Assembly (NCBI GenBank): GCA_049115695.1
Contig: JAGDZR010000011.1
Span: 310,001 to 374,000 of the forward strand
DNA length: 64,000 nt
DNA from: JAGDZR01 sp049115695
Lineage (GTDB): Bacteria; Bacteroidota; Bacteroidia; Cytophagales; Cyclobacteriaceae
Direction of reading: 5' to 3'
Position numbers and translations under genes: made by a program. The stretch's first letter is position 1, and every line of letters starts with the position of its first letter. This document shows positions 16,309 to 24,879 of this stretch, in pieces. Below the pieces are notes generated by a model. It was not told where the DNA came from. It worked only from the letters and a program-made list of their open reading frames with translations, and did no database searches.

Positions 16309-18900
16309 TTACTCCATTTTCAAAGTTTCAGAAGGATTACTCCTGGCTGCTTGCCACGACTTGTAACCGACGGTTACTATGCTAATGCACAAAGCTACCA
16401 GGCCGGCTCCTACGAACAACAGAATGTTTAAGTCCGTTCTGAACTCAAAATCGTTAAGCCAATTGCCAAGAAAGTAGTAGCCGATAGGGGCAGCCAACAA
16501 AAAAGCCAGACCAACGAGTAGTGCATATTCTCGAGATAGGACAAACACCAATTCCCATTTCGTTGCTCCATGTACTTTTCGTATTCCTATTTCCTTACTC
16601 TTTTGGTGAAGCGTGAAGGAGGATAACCCAAATAGTCCCAGACATGATATGAGTATACTAATGAAGGCAAACCATTTGACCATATCACTCAATGTGACTT
16701 CACTTTCATAAGTATGATTGAACTCTTGATCCATGAATCGATGAGCCATTGGTAAATCAGGATTGATTTTTGCCGAAGTTGATTTGAGTAATTGGACCGC
16801 TTGCTGAGCATCTCCAGCATACTTTATGAAGCTCATGTTGGCATTAAACGGGTCATGTCTAATGATCACTGGAGCTATTGGTTCGTACATGCTTCTCATG
16901 TGAAAATCATTGACCACACCAATGATTTTTCCCTTTGTTCCCCAAAGGGTAACCGACTTGCCAATGGGATCGGCATATCCCATGGTTTTAGTTAATACTT
17001 CATTGACGATAAAATGTGCACTATCTGCTCCAAATTCATCAGAAAAATCTCGTCCAGCCATTATATTCATTTGCATGGTTTCGATGAAATCGTCACCAAC
17101 TGTCAGCACGTTGATTTCGACTACATCATCTGGATTTTTACCCTCCCAGGATGCCCCACTGGTTGATCTTCCATAATTCAAAGGATTACCACTAGCATTG
17201 GTAACACTCAAGATTTCAGAATGTTGCGACAGTTCATTTTTAAAAACATCAAATTGTTCTCGCATACTACCCTCAAGCTCCATGTAAATCACATTTTCTC
17301 GATCAAGTCCAATATTCTTATTGAAGATATAGGTCATCTGTTTATGGACAGTTAAGGTTCCAATGATCATCAAAATCGAAATGATAAACTGAAAAGTCAC
17401 AAGACTCTTTTGAACGTTTTTTGAAAGCACTCCCTGCCTGATAACCCCTTTGAGCGCAGCTGTAATTTTATATGAACCCATCATCAGAGCAGGATAGGCT
17501 CCAGCTAGAAATCCGACACTCAATGTGACAATGGCTGTGTACACTAAAAAACTCAAATTGATGAAGTTGATGTCAATTTCTTTGCCTGACACTCGATTAA
17601 AAACTGGAAGCAATAAATAACTGAGACCAATGGCGACCAGCATACTAAACGCAACAAATAGGAAAGACTCAAAAAAGAATTGTGTGGAAATTGCCGATTT
17701 ATGTGCGCCCATTGCTTTTCTCATGCCAATTTCACGACTTCTTTTGAAAGACCTTGCCATGGCCAGGTTCATAAAATTGACACATGCAATCACCAGAATA
17801 AAGACGGCAACCACGCCGAGTATTGTAACATACTGACTTCTTCCCCCAGCAGGCCTTCCATTTTCGAAAATAGCGTTAAGATAGTGATCGGAATATTTTT
17901 GAACGAATAAAGGTTCATCTGCATCATTGTCGATGTGGCGATTAACCTCTCCTTCAAGACGTTCATTTATTTGTGCCAACGGTACACCATCTCGCAGTGT
18001 AAAAAGCATGCTAAAACCACCATTGTACCAACTTGTGACCCACTCATTTCGATTCACATATTCCTGGGCCGGCAGTAACCAATCAAACTGTAAAGATGAG
18101 TTTGATGGTGCATTTTCTAATACTGCCGAAACCATAAAATCTTTGTTGTTATCAACCTGAATAACCTCACCAATAATTCCCTGCTGTTCCCAGTCAGATC
18201 CAAAGTACTTTACGGCTATGTTTTCAGTAATGGCAATACTATTGATATCATTTAGTGCAGTAGCCGCATTGCCCTTTAGTAATGGAAATGACATGATGGT
18301 GAGAAAATCTTCACTCACATATCGCCCTGTTTCATGAAAAACATTTTCTCCCGATTTGAGTAGTAAACTCATTTCCCAGCCTAACAAAGCCACCTGATCG
18401 ATTTCCGGATATTCTGTTGCCAGTACAGCATGTAGTGGTTGAGGAATTCCGGGAGTCGTGTGTATTTCTCCATTTGCCTGCACCATGTTTCTCCACACGC
18501 GATAAAGTCTATCACCTTTTTCATGAAATTTGTCCACACTGGTTTCATCCTTGATCCATAGAAAAATGAATAAACTGGAAACGAGACCAATGACAAGTCC
18601 GGATACATTGATCGTAGTATGCGAACGATACCTGGATGCATTTCGCAGCGCCGTTACCATATAGTTTTTAAACATCGCAGTAGTATTTGAGTTTTGAGTA
18701 ATTGACAATTGTTTGATAATACCGGGTCGAAATAGTAAAAGGACATCCCTTGCAAGCAACCAACTCGCTTTGGTCCTGTTGATTTCAGCATTTTGATCGT
18801 AGAGTTCTTCCAGGTCGCCCTCTACATCTTCCAGAAGCGAGGGATTGCAAAACCACCTTAACCAACGCATGCTCAACCGATAAATAAATGACCGTTTCAT
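16309..18900 (-). CDS. MacB/FtsX-type permease with PadR-linked prefix domain
   Basis: An 863-residue membrane protein. Residues 1-85 are the cytoplasmic permease-prefix domain (DVEGDLEELYDQNAEI), then a first membrane helix, a periplasmic MacB_PCD domain, an FtsX three-helix unit with SREIGMRKAMGAHKSAI, a second periplasmic domain and a second FtsX unit with SKEIGIRKVHGATKW, ending NPSETLKME. Start at 18900 follows the PadR stop by one base; the longer in-frame start would overlap PadR and lacks conserved sequence. It likely works with an ATPase to move lipid, peptide or signal molecules across the envelope; no ATPase gene is adjacent. Probably regulated by the PadR gene in the same operon. 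Confidence 0.9.
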   Translation of the reverse strand: MKRSFIYRLSMRWLRWFCNPSLLEDVEGDLEELYDQNAEINRTKASWLLARDVLLLFRPGIIKQLSITQNSNTTAMFKNYMVTALRNASRYRSHTTINVSGLVIGLVSSLFIFLWIKDETSVDKFHEKGDRLYRVWRNMVQANGEIHTTPGIPQPLHAVLATEYPEIDQVALLGWEMSLLLKSGENVFHETGRYVSEDFLTIMSFPLLKGNAATALNDINSIAITENIAVKYFGSDWEQQGIIGEVIQVDNNKDFMVSAVLENAPSNSSLQFDWLLPAQEYVNRNEWVTSWYNGGFSMLFTLRDGVPLAQINERLEGEVNRHIDNDADEPLFVQKYSDHYLNAIFENGRPAGGRSQYVTILGVVAVFILVIACVNFMNLAMARSFKRSREIGMRKAMGAHKSAISTQFFFESFLFVAFSMLVAIGLSYLLLPVFNRVSGKEIDINFINLSFLVYTAIVTLSVGFLAGAYPALMMGSYKITAALKGVIRQGVLSKNVQKSLVTFQFIISILMIIGTLTVHKQMTYIFNKNIGLDRENVIYMELEGSMREQFDVFKNELSQHSEILSVTNASGNPLNYGRSTSGASWEGKNPDDVVEINVLTVGDDFIETMQMNIMAGRDFSDEFGADSAHFIVNEVLTKTMGYADPIGKSVTLWGTKGKIIGVVNDFHMRSMYEPIAPVIIRHDPFNANMSFIKYAGDAQQAVQLLKSTSAKINPDLPMAHRFMDQEFNHTYESEVTLSDMVKWFAFISILISCLGLFGLSSFTLHQKSKEIGIRKVHGATKWELVFVLSREYALLVGLAFLLAAPIGYYFLGNWLNDFEFRTDLNILLFVGAGLVALCISIVTVGYKSWQAARSNPSETLKME

Positions 18901-18901
18901 C

Positions 18902-19240
18902 CTATCCCATTTTAAATTCGAATGCCAGAGAAGGAATCTCATCCCAAAGTTGCTTTCTGGTATTCATGACATAGTCCAATGCCTTTTTACCCATTGGCGT
19001 CACCTGGAAATATCGCTTCCTTTTTCCTCCTCTTACGGCCGTTGCTTCACCGAATTCAGAGCTTAAAAACCCTTTTTTCTCAAGCCTATTGAGGGCTGTT
19101 CTCATCGCACCAACACTTACCTTGCGCTCTAATCGACGCTCGATTTCTTCCTTTACGGAAATGCCATAAGCTTCTTTGAATAGTACAGCGACCGTTAGCA
19201 TCACTATTTCCTCAAATTCACCTATCGAATACTTTTTCAT
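18902..19240 (-). CDS. PadR-family regulator
   Basis: A 112-residue winged-helix repressor (MKKYSIGEFEEIVMLTVAV start; VSVGAMRTALNRLEKKGFL recognition helix; GGKRKRYFQVTPMGKKALD wing). PadR proteins usually repress their own operon until a ligand or stress relieves them. It is directly upstream of the permease with a single base between the genes, a class of PadR that partners with prefix-domain permeases. The GGKRKRY wing is almost the same as in the second PadR of this kind at 40921-41268, so the two are close paralogues. Upstream repeats at 19243-19298 are the candidate operator. Confidence 0.9.
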   Translation of the reverse strand: MKKYSIGEFEEIVMLTVAVLFKEAYGISVKEEIERRLERKVSVGAMRTALNRLEKKGFLSSEFGEATAVRGGKRKRYFQVTPMGKKALDYVMNTRKQLWDEIPSLAFEFKMG

Positions 19241-19242
19241 AA

Positions 19243-19298
19243 CTACAATACTTATTAAAGTCCTAAAGGTAACAAATATATTAAAGTCCTTTTTGTAG
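19243..19298 (-). promoter_or_regulatory. Candidate PadR operator: direct and inverted repeats
   Basis: Two exact copies of TATTAAAGTCCT (19253-19264 and 19279-19290), 26 bases apart, lie inside an inverted pair CTACAA (19243-19248) and TTGTAG (19293-19298). The block starts 3 bases upstream of the PadR ATG and would cover its promoter, which fits autoregulation. The same logic, with a different repeated word, is seen before the second PadR-permease operon. Confidence 0.5.
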
Positions 19299-19302
19299 TT
19301 TT

Positions 19303-19323
19303 AATTGAAAGGGATTTTCAATT
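19303..19323 (+). promoter_or_regulatory. Candidate Fur-family operator
   Basis: Perfect inverted repeat AATTGAAA-GGGAT-TTTCAATT, 21 bases, ending 12 bases before the ATG of the Fur-family gene. Length and symmetry are those of Fur/Zur/PerR boxes, which suggests autoregulation. The operator consensus of this lineage is unknown to me, so metal specificity is not implied. Confidence 0.45.
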
Positions 19324-19335
19324 AGCTTTACTATT

Positions 19336-19737
19336 ATGCTAGTTTCTAAGCTCATTGATAGAGACATACGTCCCACCAATATCAGACTCATGGTTCTCCA
19401 GTTTCTATTGGACGCTGAATTTGCAATCTCCCTCAAAGAATTGGAAGGCAAGTTTGACAGAGCAGATACTGCCACTCTGTTTCGAACACTCAAGACATTC
19501 GAAGAAAAAGGACTGGTTCATGGAATCATAGACGGATCCGGATCTACCAAGTACGCACTTTGTGAGGAAAATTGTGAATGTGAGCCAGCAGACCAACATG
19601 TACACTTCAAGTGTACAAAATGTAAATCAACGATTTGTCTGACACAAGCCAAAGTTCCGCTGACCCAGGTGCCAATTGGCTTTAATGTGTCAAATGTCTC
19701 GATGGTTTACGAGGGAGTTTGTCCTGCGTGCAGCTGA
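19336..19737 (+). CDS. Fur-family transcriptional repressor
   Basis: A 133-residue metalloregulator. The winged helix spans residues 1-75 (LIDRDIRPTNIRLMVLQFLL, TATLFRTLKTFEEKGLVHG); the C-terminal dimerisation part has the structural-zinc Cys pairs HFKCTKCKSTICL and GVCPACS and a His-rich CEPADQHVHF metal site. It could respond to zinc, iron or peroxide; the short linker and CxxC pairs resemble Bacteroidota Zur/Fur-like repressors. It stands alone, divergent from the PadR gene, with a palindrome just before its start. No uptake genes are close by. Confidence 0.88.
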   Translation: MLVSKLIDRDIRPTNIRLMVLQFLLDAEFAISLKELEGKFDRADTATLFRTLKTFEEKGLVHGIIDGSGSTKYALCEENCECEPADQHVHFKCTKCKSTICLTQAKVPLTQVPIGFNVSNVSMVYEGVCPACS

Positions 19738-19799
19738 ATTCTTTGCAAACAGCTTGCATATATTATGGTGAATGTTTGTGTTAATCAAATGCAACAATC

Positions 19800-20408
19800 A
19801 TGAACATTTATCAAATTCTTTTACCAGTTTCCACACTGCTTTACTTCTTGCTGATTTTTGTAATCCGATCCTTTATTCATTGGCGACAAACCGGTGTAAA
19901 TCCCTTTGTATTTGGGAAATCTGAAGGCGCTCATGACTACATTGGGAAAATCTACAAAGTACTTTTTGCTACTTCCTGGATCATGATTGCCCTATTTTCC
20001 TTTGGAAATAAATGGTATCAATTGCTCCTTCCCATCTATTACCTGGAGTATGATGTACTCAAACAAGGTGGTGTCATTTTGCTCTTTGTTTCATTGGTTT
20101 ATACCTCTCTTGCACAATACGAAATGTCAGGATCATGGCGTATTGGTATCAACTACGAAGAAAAAACTTCCTTGATTCAGACAGGAGCATTTCGCTACAG
20201 CCGAAATCCAATTTTTCTGGGAATCCAAATCAGTTACATTGGTATGTTCCTGGTAGCTCCTAATGTGTTAAGCTTTACCTTACTCGTCACCATGTTTCTT
20301 TGTTTCCAGATACAGGTTCGTTTAGAAGAATCATATCTTCTTGACAAACATGGTGAAGAGTACCATGAATACTATAAGCGTGTACCGAGATGGTTGATAT
20401 TCAAATAG
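19800..20408 (+). CDS. ICMT/PEMT-like membrane methyltransferase
   Basis: A 202-residue integral membrane protein with four or five helices. The C-terminal half carries the family signature: LIQTGAFRYSRNPIFLGI, followed by the helix pair and EESYLLDKHGEEYHEYYKRV, which form the S-adenosylmethionine pocket in isoprenylcysteine carboxyl methyltransferase and phospholipid methyltransferases. The bacterial substrate is generally unknown. No motif separates protein from lipid substrates. It lies between the Fur gene and the sigma factor, each apparently with its own promoter. Confidence 0.8.
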   Translation: MNIYQILLPVSTLLYFLLIFVIRSFIHWRQTGVNPFVFGKSEGAHDYIGKIYKVLFATSWIMIALFSFGNKWYQLLLPIYYLEYDVLKQGGVILLFVSLVYTSLAQYEMSGSWRIGINYEEKTSLIQTGAFRYSRNPIFLGIQISYIGMFLVAPNVLSFTLLVTMFLCFQIQVRLEESYLLDKHGEEYHEYYKRVPRWLIFK

Positions 20409-20471
20409 GATTCAAAAAATAATTTTTATTTATTGTAATGAATAGAAAGGAGAGTTGTCTTTCTAAATACC

Positions 20472-20975
20472 ATGCACACGAACGAATTCAAGGAAATGGT
20501 CTCTCAGCACAAGAATCGCTTGTTCAGACAAGCGAATTGGATGCTTCACAACGTGGAGGATGCCGAAGATCTCGTGCAAGAAGTATTTATCAAGTTATGG
20601 AACATGCGTGACAAAGTAGATGAGTATAAAAGTGTGGAGGGGTTATTGGTGACAATGACCAAAAATTTGTGTCTGAACAAAATCAAGGCAAAAAAAATAG
20701 CGGGAAATGATGAGCAACTCCCCAGACTCATTTCACACCACGCAGGAACAGACATTAGATTAGAACAGCGCGAACAGCTCAATCTTGTTGAGCAAGCCAT
20801 TGATGAACTGCCGGAGCAACAGCAACTCGTTTTGCAAATGCGGGCAGTGGAAGCAATGGAAACCCGGGAAATAGCGGATCAATTAGGCGAGACCGAAAAC
20901 AATATTCGTGTGTTGCTATCACGGGCTCGAAAAAAATTAAAAACCAGATTCCAAACCAGTTACATTCATGGGTGA
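20472..20975 (+). CDS. ECF RNA polymerase sigma factor
   Basis: A 167-residue sigma-70 family protein of the extracytoplasmic type. Region 2 is seen in NVEDAEDLVQEVFIKLW near residue 27 and region 4 in LPEQQQLVLQMRAVEAMETR with EIADQLGETENNIRVLLSR as the -35 binding helix-turn-helix. It overlaps the FecR gene by 8 bases (20968-20975), so it is cotranscribed with its anti-sigma factor. In Bacteroidota these pairs usually control an adjacent SusC/SusD-like uptake locus; here no TonB receptor follows, only an STN protein. Confidence 0.92.
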   Translation: MHTNEFKEMVSQHKNRLFRQANWMLHNVEDAEDLVQEVFIKLWNMRDKVDEYKSVEGLLVTMTKNLCLNKIKAKKIAGNDEQLPRLISHHAGTDIRLEQREQLNLVEQAIDELPEQQQLVLQMRAVEAMETREIADQLGETENNIRVLLSRARKKLKTRFQTSYIHG

Positions 20976-21909
20976 GTTTGAAAAAATAAGGGATAAATAT
21001 TTCGAAGGAGAGACAAGCTCCGCGGAAGATCAGGAATACATGGATTTCGTAGACAAAGGCGTTTCAACTGATTCTGGAGAAAAGGAATTTGTTGGATTCA
21101 TCAAGAAACAACAAGACTTATCGTTGGATGAAAATTTTGATGAAGCGCTTTTCGAAAAACTAGGAATTGCTGAAAGAGCTAATTCACGTAGGTTGTGGCC
21201 ACTGATCTCAGGTATCGCTGCGTCCATTCTAATATTTGCAGCTGCCTACGTGTTCTTTGCTGATAATAACCTCCAGTATGAATCTGGTCTGGCTCAAAAA
21301 ATTGTCACACTTGAAGATGGTACGCTGATTACAATGAATAAAAACAGCCAACTAATTGTCAATGAATTTTCTGACGAAATTCGTAATGTCTCTCTTGAGG
21401 GAGAAGCATTTTTTGATGTTGCCAGAGATGAGTCTCGTCCATTCGTAATCTCAGCAGGAGAAAGCACTGTTCGCGTATTGGGTACTTCGTTTAACATTCG
21501 AAATTTGAAACATGAAAAAAATATCGAAGTAGCAGTAAGCTCAGGCAAAGTCTCCTTTGCCAACAATTACGATGAAGTGACGCTTGAAAGAGAAGACATG
21601 GCGATTTGGGAAAAAGGTGAACCAAAGATTGAAAAAAGAACAAATCTCCCGAATACTACGGCTTGGAAAAGTCAGACCCTTGAATTTCAAGATGCCCGAA
21701 TGGAGCAAGTTTTGAAGGACTTGTCGCGTTACTATGATATTGAATTGCAAACTAATACTAGTTCAATTGAGGATTGTCGATTGAATGGTACCTTTGAAAA
21801 TGCCTCCATTGATGAGATCCTTAGTATTTTAGAATATAGTTTAAACATCAGCCATACTCGGAATGGTAATAACTATGTTCTATCAGGTAAAGGATGTGCA
21901 ATTAACTAA
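20968..21909 (+). CDS. FecR-like anti-sigma factor
   Basis: A 313-residue membrane-anchored regulator. A cytoplasmic N-terminal part (sigma-binding, about residues 1-72) is followed by one membrane helix (LWPLISGIAASILIFAAAYV), a periplasmic FecR domain (KIVTLEDGTLITMNKNSQLI, VRVLGTSFNIRN, VSSGKVSFAN) and a C-terminal DUF4974-like domain (RMEQVLKDLSRYYDIELQ). It should hold the ECF sigma factor inactive and release it on a signal from a TonB-linked outer membrane protein. The gene starts inside the sigma gene and overlaps the next gene start. Confidence 0.92.
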   Translation: MGEFEKIRDKYFEGETSSAEDQEYMDFVDKGVSTDSGEKEFVGFIKKQQDLSLDENFDEALFEKLGIAERANSRRLWPLISGIAASILIFAAAYVFFADNNLQYESGLAQKIVTLEDGTLITMNKNSQLIVNEFSDEIRNVSLEGEAFFDVARDESRPFVISAGESTVRVLGTSFNIRNLKHEKNIEVAVSSGKVSFANNYDEVTLEREDMAIWEKGEPKIEKRTNLPNTTAWKSQTLEFQDARMEQVLKDLSRYYDIELQTNTSSIEDCRLNGTFENASIDEILSILEYSLNISHTRNGNNYVLSGKGCAIN

Positions 21910-23422
21910 AAACTGGATCATACTGCTGCTGCTTTCATGCTGCACAGTTGCGCTTGCTCAGCAAACTGATGTACTTGATCAACCCATTGATGTTCATTGG
22001 TCAGGTCAAACGTCTCTCCAAAATGCCATCAATGACATAGCGTCCTCTTCAGAAGTCTCTTTCACCTATAGTCCAGATCTGATCAACATTCAGCAGCCAG
22101 TTGATCCAATAGATACAATCTGTCAACTCAAGTCGCTGCTACAGATGCTACTACCACCTAGAGGCATCAATTTTAATTTGATAGCAGGTACTATCGTTTT
22201 ACAGCCCAACACAATTAGGGACCGTCTTACTTTCTCTGGTAAAATCGTAGATGCAAATAATTCAGCTCCTCTTGCATTTTGTACCATCTCTTTACAAGGG
22301 AAATACATCGGCACCATTAGCAATATCGATGGCGAATTTGATTTTCACCTTAAAACCATGGACCTGAATGACACCATTGTGGTATCCATGATGGGATATA
22401 AAACCTGGAAGTGTCCAATTGGTGCCTTTGATCTTTCGGGTCAGCTTATCAGACTCGAACAAAGCGAAATATTGTTGAACGATCTGGAGTTGGTTGATAG
22501 GGCTCCCCCTGCAGATGGTTTAATGCAACAGGTGCGTAAAAGGCTGAAAAAAAATTATCCAACAAGGCCCACTACACTTGATGGGTTCTATAGAAATCAT
22601 TTTAAGATCAATGAAAAATATGTTTCGCTTCTGGAAGCGGCAGTCGTGATTGAGGGTGGCAGTATTAGGAAACAACCCGATAAGGATCATGTCTTCATTC
22701 GAGCGATCAGAAGTAACAAAGGATTGCAAAAAACAAATTCTCTTTTCAGGGAAAGCAATGAAAACCTCTTGCGTACTCTGCTATACAATGATCTTCTTCG
22801 GAAAAAGGATCGTCATTCAGGTATCCTGAATCCTAATAACAAATATGTGATTACTTCGATTACCACATTTAAGGATCGACCGGTATACGTGCTTGAAAAC
22901 CGCGACTTTCAGTCGTATTATGAATTGTCTACAACTCCATACATCAAAGCCGCCTTGACCCTTTTTGTCGACGCTGAGACCTTTGGTATAGTGCGTATTG
23001 AGCTGATATCAGACTTTGATCAAGGTAACCAACCATGGCAACTTGGCGGCAGTGATGAACAATTGTATGACATGGTGTATAGCAAGTTCATCCAGGAGTA
23101 TCGGGAAATTGATGGCAAACTCCATCTCAACTACTTCAGCAGCCATTTCAAATTTGATGTATTGCATCCTCAAACGAACAAGATTAAAAACCGTGAAGAA
23201 TTGGTTCGAGAACTTTTCATTAATGATATCAAACTGAGAAGGCAGAGAGAGTTTAACTGGCATGAAGAAATTCCTGATGCCATTAATCTTGAAAATGCTA
23301 CAATCAATTACAACCAATCATTTTGGACTCGCTACAATGCCATCAAATCATCTCCTCTCACACGACGTATCATAGCTGATTTAGAACAAATGGGGAAGCT
23401 TGAAAATCAATTCATTCAATAA
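21875..23422 (+). CDS. STN plus carboxypeptidase-regulatory-domain exported protein
   Basis: About 515 residues. A signal peptide (LTKNWIILLLLSCCTVALAQ) precedes an STN domain (QTSLQNAINDIASSSEVSF, about residues 30-95) and a CarboxypepD_reg-like beta-sandwich (FSGKIVDANNSAPLAFCTIS), then a 300-residue region with DGFYRNHFKINEKYVSLLE. The last part occurs in DUF5686-like or uncharacterised exported proteins. There is no TonB barrel or plug. Start candidates are ATG at 21863 or 21875 and GTG at 21896; all lie inside the FecR gene. STN domains normally contact FecR, so this is the likely signal input for the anti-sigma factor. Confidence 0.8.
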   Translation: MFYQVKDVQLTKNWIILLLLSCCTVALAQQTDVLDQPIDVHWSGQTSLQNAINDIASSSEVSFTYSPDLINIQQPVDPIDTICQLKSLLQMLLPPRGINFNLIAGTIVLQPNTIRDRLTFSGKIVDANNSAPLAFCTISLQGKYIGTISNIDGEFDFHLKTMDLNDTIVVSMMGYKTWKCPIGAFDLSGQLIRLEQSEILLNDLELVDRAPPADGLMQQVRKRLKKNYPTRPTTLDGFYRNHFKINEKYVSLLEAAVVIEGGSIRKQPDKDHVFIRAIRSNKGLQKTNSLFRESNENLLRTLLYNDLLRKKDRHSGILNPNNKYVITSITTFKDRPVYVLENRDFQSYYELSTTPYIKAALTLFVDAETFGIVRIELISDFDQGNQPWQLGGSDEQLYDMVYSKFIQEYREIDGKLHLNYFSSHFKFDVLHPQTNKIKNREELVRELFINDIKLRRQREFNWHEEIPDAINLENATINYNQSFWTRYNAIKSSPLTRRIIADLEQMGKLENQFIQ

Positions 23423-24623
23423 CCCCTATTGGCAAACTGAATTTTGCATTGTATAGATTTCCCTTCGCTGATAACTCAAGTTTGGATCCATGTAATTGCA
23501 AAATACCTCTAACGATTTCCTGTCCAAACCCTACATGTTTATCAACGTCAAATTCTGCTTGATCATTCAATTTCATCTCGTTGGTAAGACTAAAATCAAT
23601 ACAATCCTTTCTAGCACTACATTGAAGATTGATTGACTTCCCGGGTAATGAATATTTGATGGCATTGGTAACAAGATTATCAATTACTTGGATCATTCGA
23701 TTTTCATCTGCATCTATGATAATGTCCTCATCCACGTCGCTCAGAATACTTAATCGCTTTTGATTCAACATGGTACTATATTGATCAATGGTTGATCTAA
23801 TCAACTTGGTGAAGTCAAATTCTTGTCTTTTTAGCTCAACCTTCCCAGTGCCAATAGCCGCCATTTCTAAAATTGTTCGAATCATCTCCAATGATTTGGA
23901 CGCTTGTGTTTCAATATGATGGCCAATGGCAGGTAAATCCGGTTCATTTACATCTATGAGCTGAGCAAAATTGACAATAGATCCAATAGGGTTTCTCAAA
24001 TCATGTACAACATGCCCTACAAGACGTTTGAGTCGATCATTTGCTTTGATCAATTGTTTTTCTCTGCTATCTAATTTTAGAAAATTGCCAATAGAATTGG
24101 CCATAAGTGAAATTAAGTCTCGTTCATGTTCAGAAAACCCATTTTGTCTTGCTTCAACAGACGAAAAATTCAGAGTACCAAATAACTCATTATCAAGGTA
24201 AATAGGGGCTGAAATATAAGCTTCCAGTTGCATGTTTTGATAAACAGGATGATCCTTCATGTCCTCCATTCCTCCCACATGTGGAAATCCTAAAACTTCT
24301 CTGGTCAGGTAAACTTGATGGCAATAGGTATCCTTCAAAATAAATATGTCATCCTTATTGATACTTCCATCAGGAGTTATGGCATTACATATAATATAAT
24401 CCTTATCTATGATCTTTGATACAATGCCAATCTTAAGTCCAAAAATCTGCAATCCAGTTTTGAGATATTTAAGAATCAATTCATCAAAGGAGTCATACCC
24501 CAAGCTTGTGATATGATGTAATTCCTTGAGGTTATTGGATAAGCTGACTATCTGATCCAGTTCTGATCTCGAATTGTCGAGTGAATAGAACTTTCCATTT
24601 TCTACAAAGTTTGGATATAACAT
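23412..24623 (-). CDS. GAF-domain sensor histidine kinase
   Basis: A 403-residue cytoplasmic histidine kinase without membrane helices. Residues 30-190 form a GAF-like sensor (KYLKTGLQIFGLKIGIVSKI, LDNELFGTLNFSSVEARQNG), followed by HisKA with the acceptor His in LVGHVVHDLRNPIGSIVNF and a HATPase (DNLVTNAIKYSLPGK, VGFGQEIVRGILQLHGSK). The G1 and G2 boxes are divergent from the canonical DxGxG; the sequence reads NEMKLNDQAEFDVDKHVGFG, so ATP binding may be weakened or lid geometry altered. No receiver is adjacent. The gene end overlaps the convergent STN gene by 11 bases. Confidence 0.87.
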   Translation of the reverse strand: MLYPNFVENGKFYSLDNSRSELDQIVSLSNNLKELHHITSLGYDSFDELILKYLKTGLQIFGLKIGIVSKIIDKDYIICNAITPDGSINKDDIFILKDTYCHQVYLTREVLGFPHVGGMEDMKDHPVYQNMQLEAYISAPIYLDNELFGTLNFSSVEARQNGFSEHERDLISLMANSIGNFLKLDSREKQLIKANDRLKRLVGHVVHDLRNPIGSIVNFAQLIDVNEPDLPAIGHHIETQASKSLEMIRTILEMAAIGTGKVELKRQEFDFTKLIRSTIDQYSTMLNQKRLSILSDVDEDIIIDADENRMIQVIDNLVTNAIKYSLPGKSINLQCSARKDCIDFSLTNEMKLNDQAEFDVDKHVGFGQEIVRGILQLHGSKLELSAKGNLYNAKFSLPIGVIE

Positions 24624-24879
24624 CTACACTTAATTTAATGATAAAAGTTGATGCGGCGAAATTTCCGTTTGTAGTCAGAAAATTAATGAATCGCCTGTAA
24701 TGATTAACGCACATTGTTGTCTTCTAACTAAAGCATAACCGTCGTGGTTAGATTTTTATAACGAATATTTAGGTGTCAGTATGAATAGCCTCGCTAGAGG
24801 TATTCAAGGTATTCTCCAATTGATTTATTTTTCGTTCGGTGCAAATCATGCGGAGAATATCCTTTTTTAAAACAGTAGT

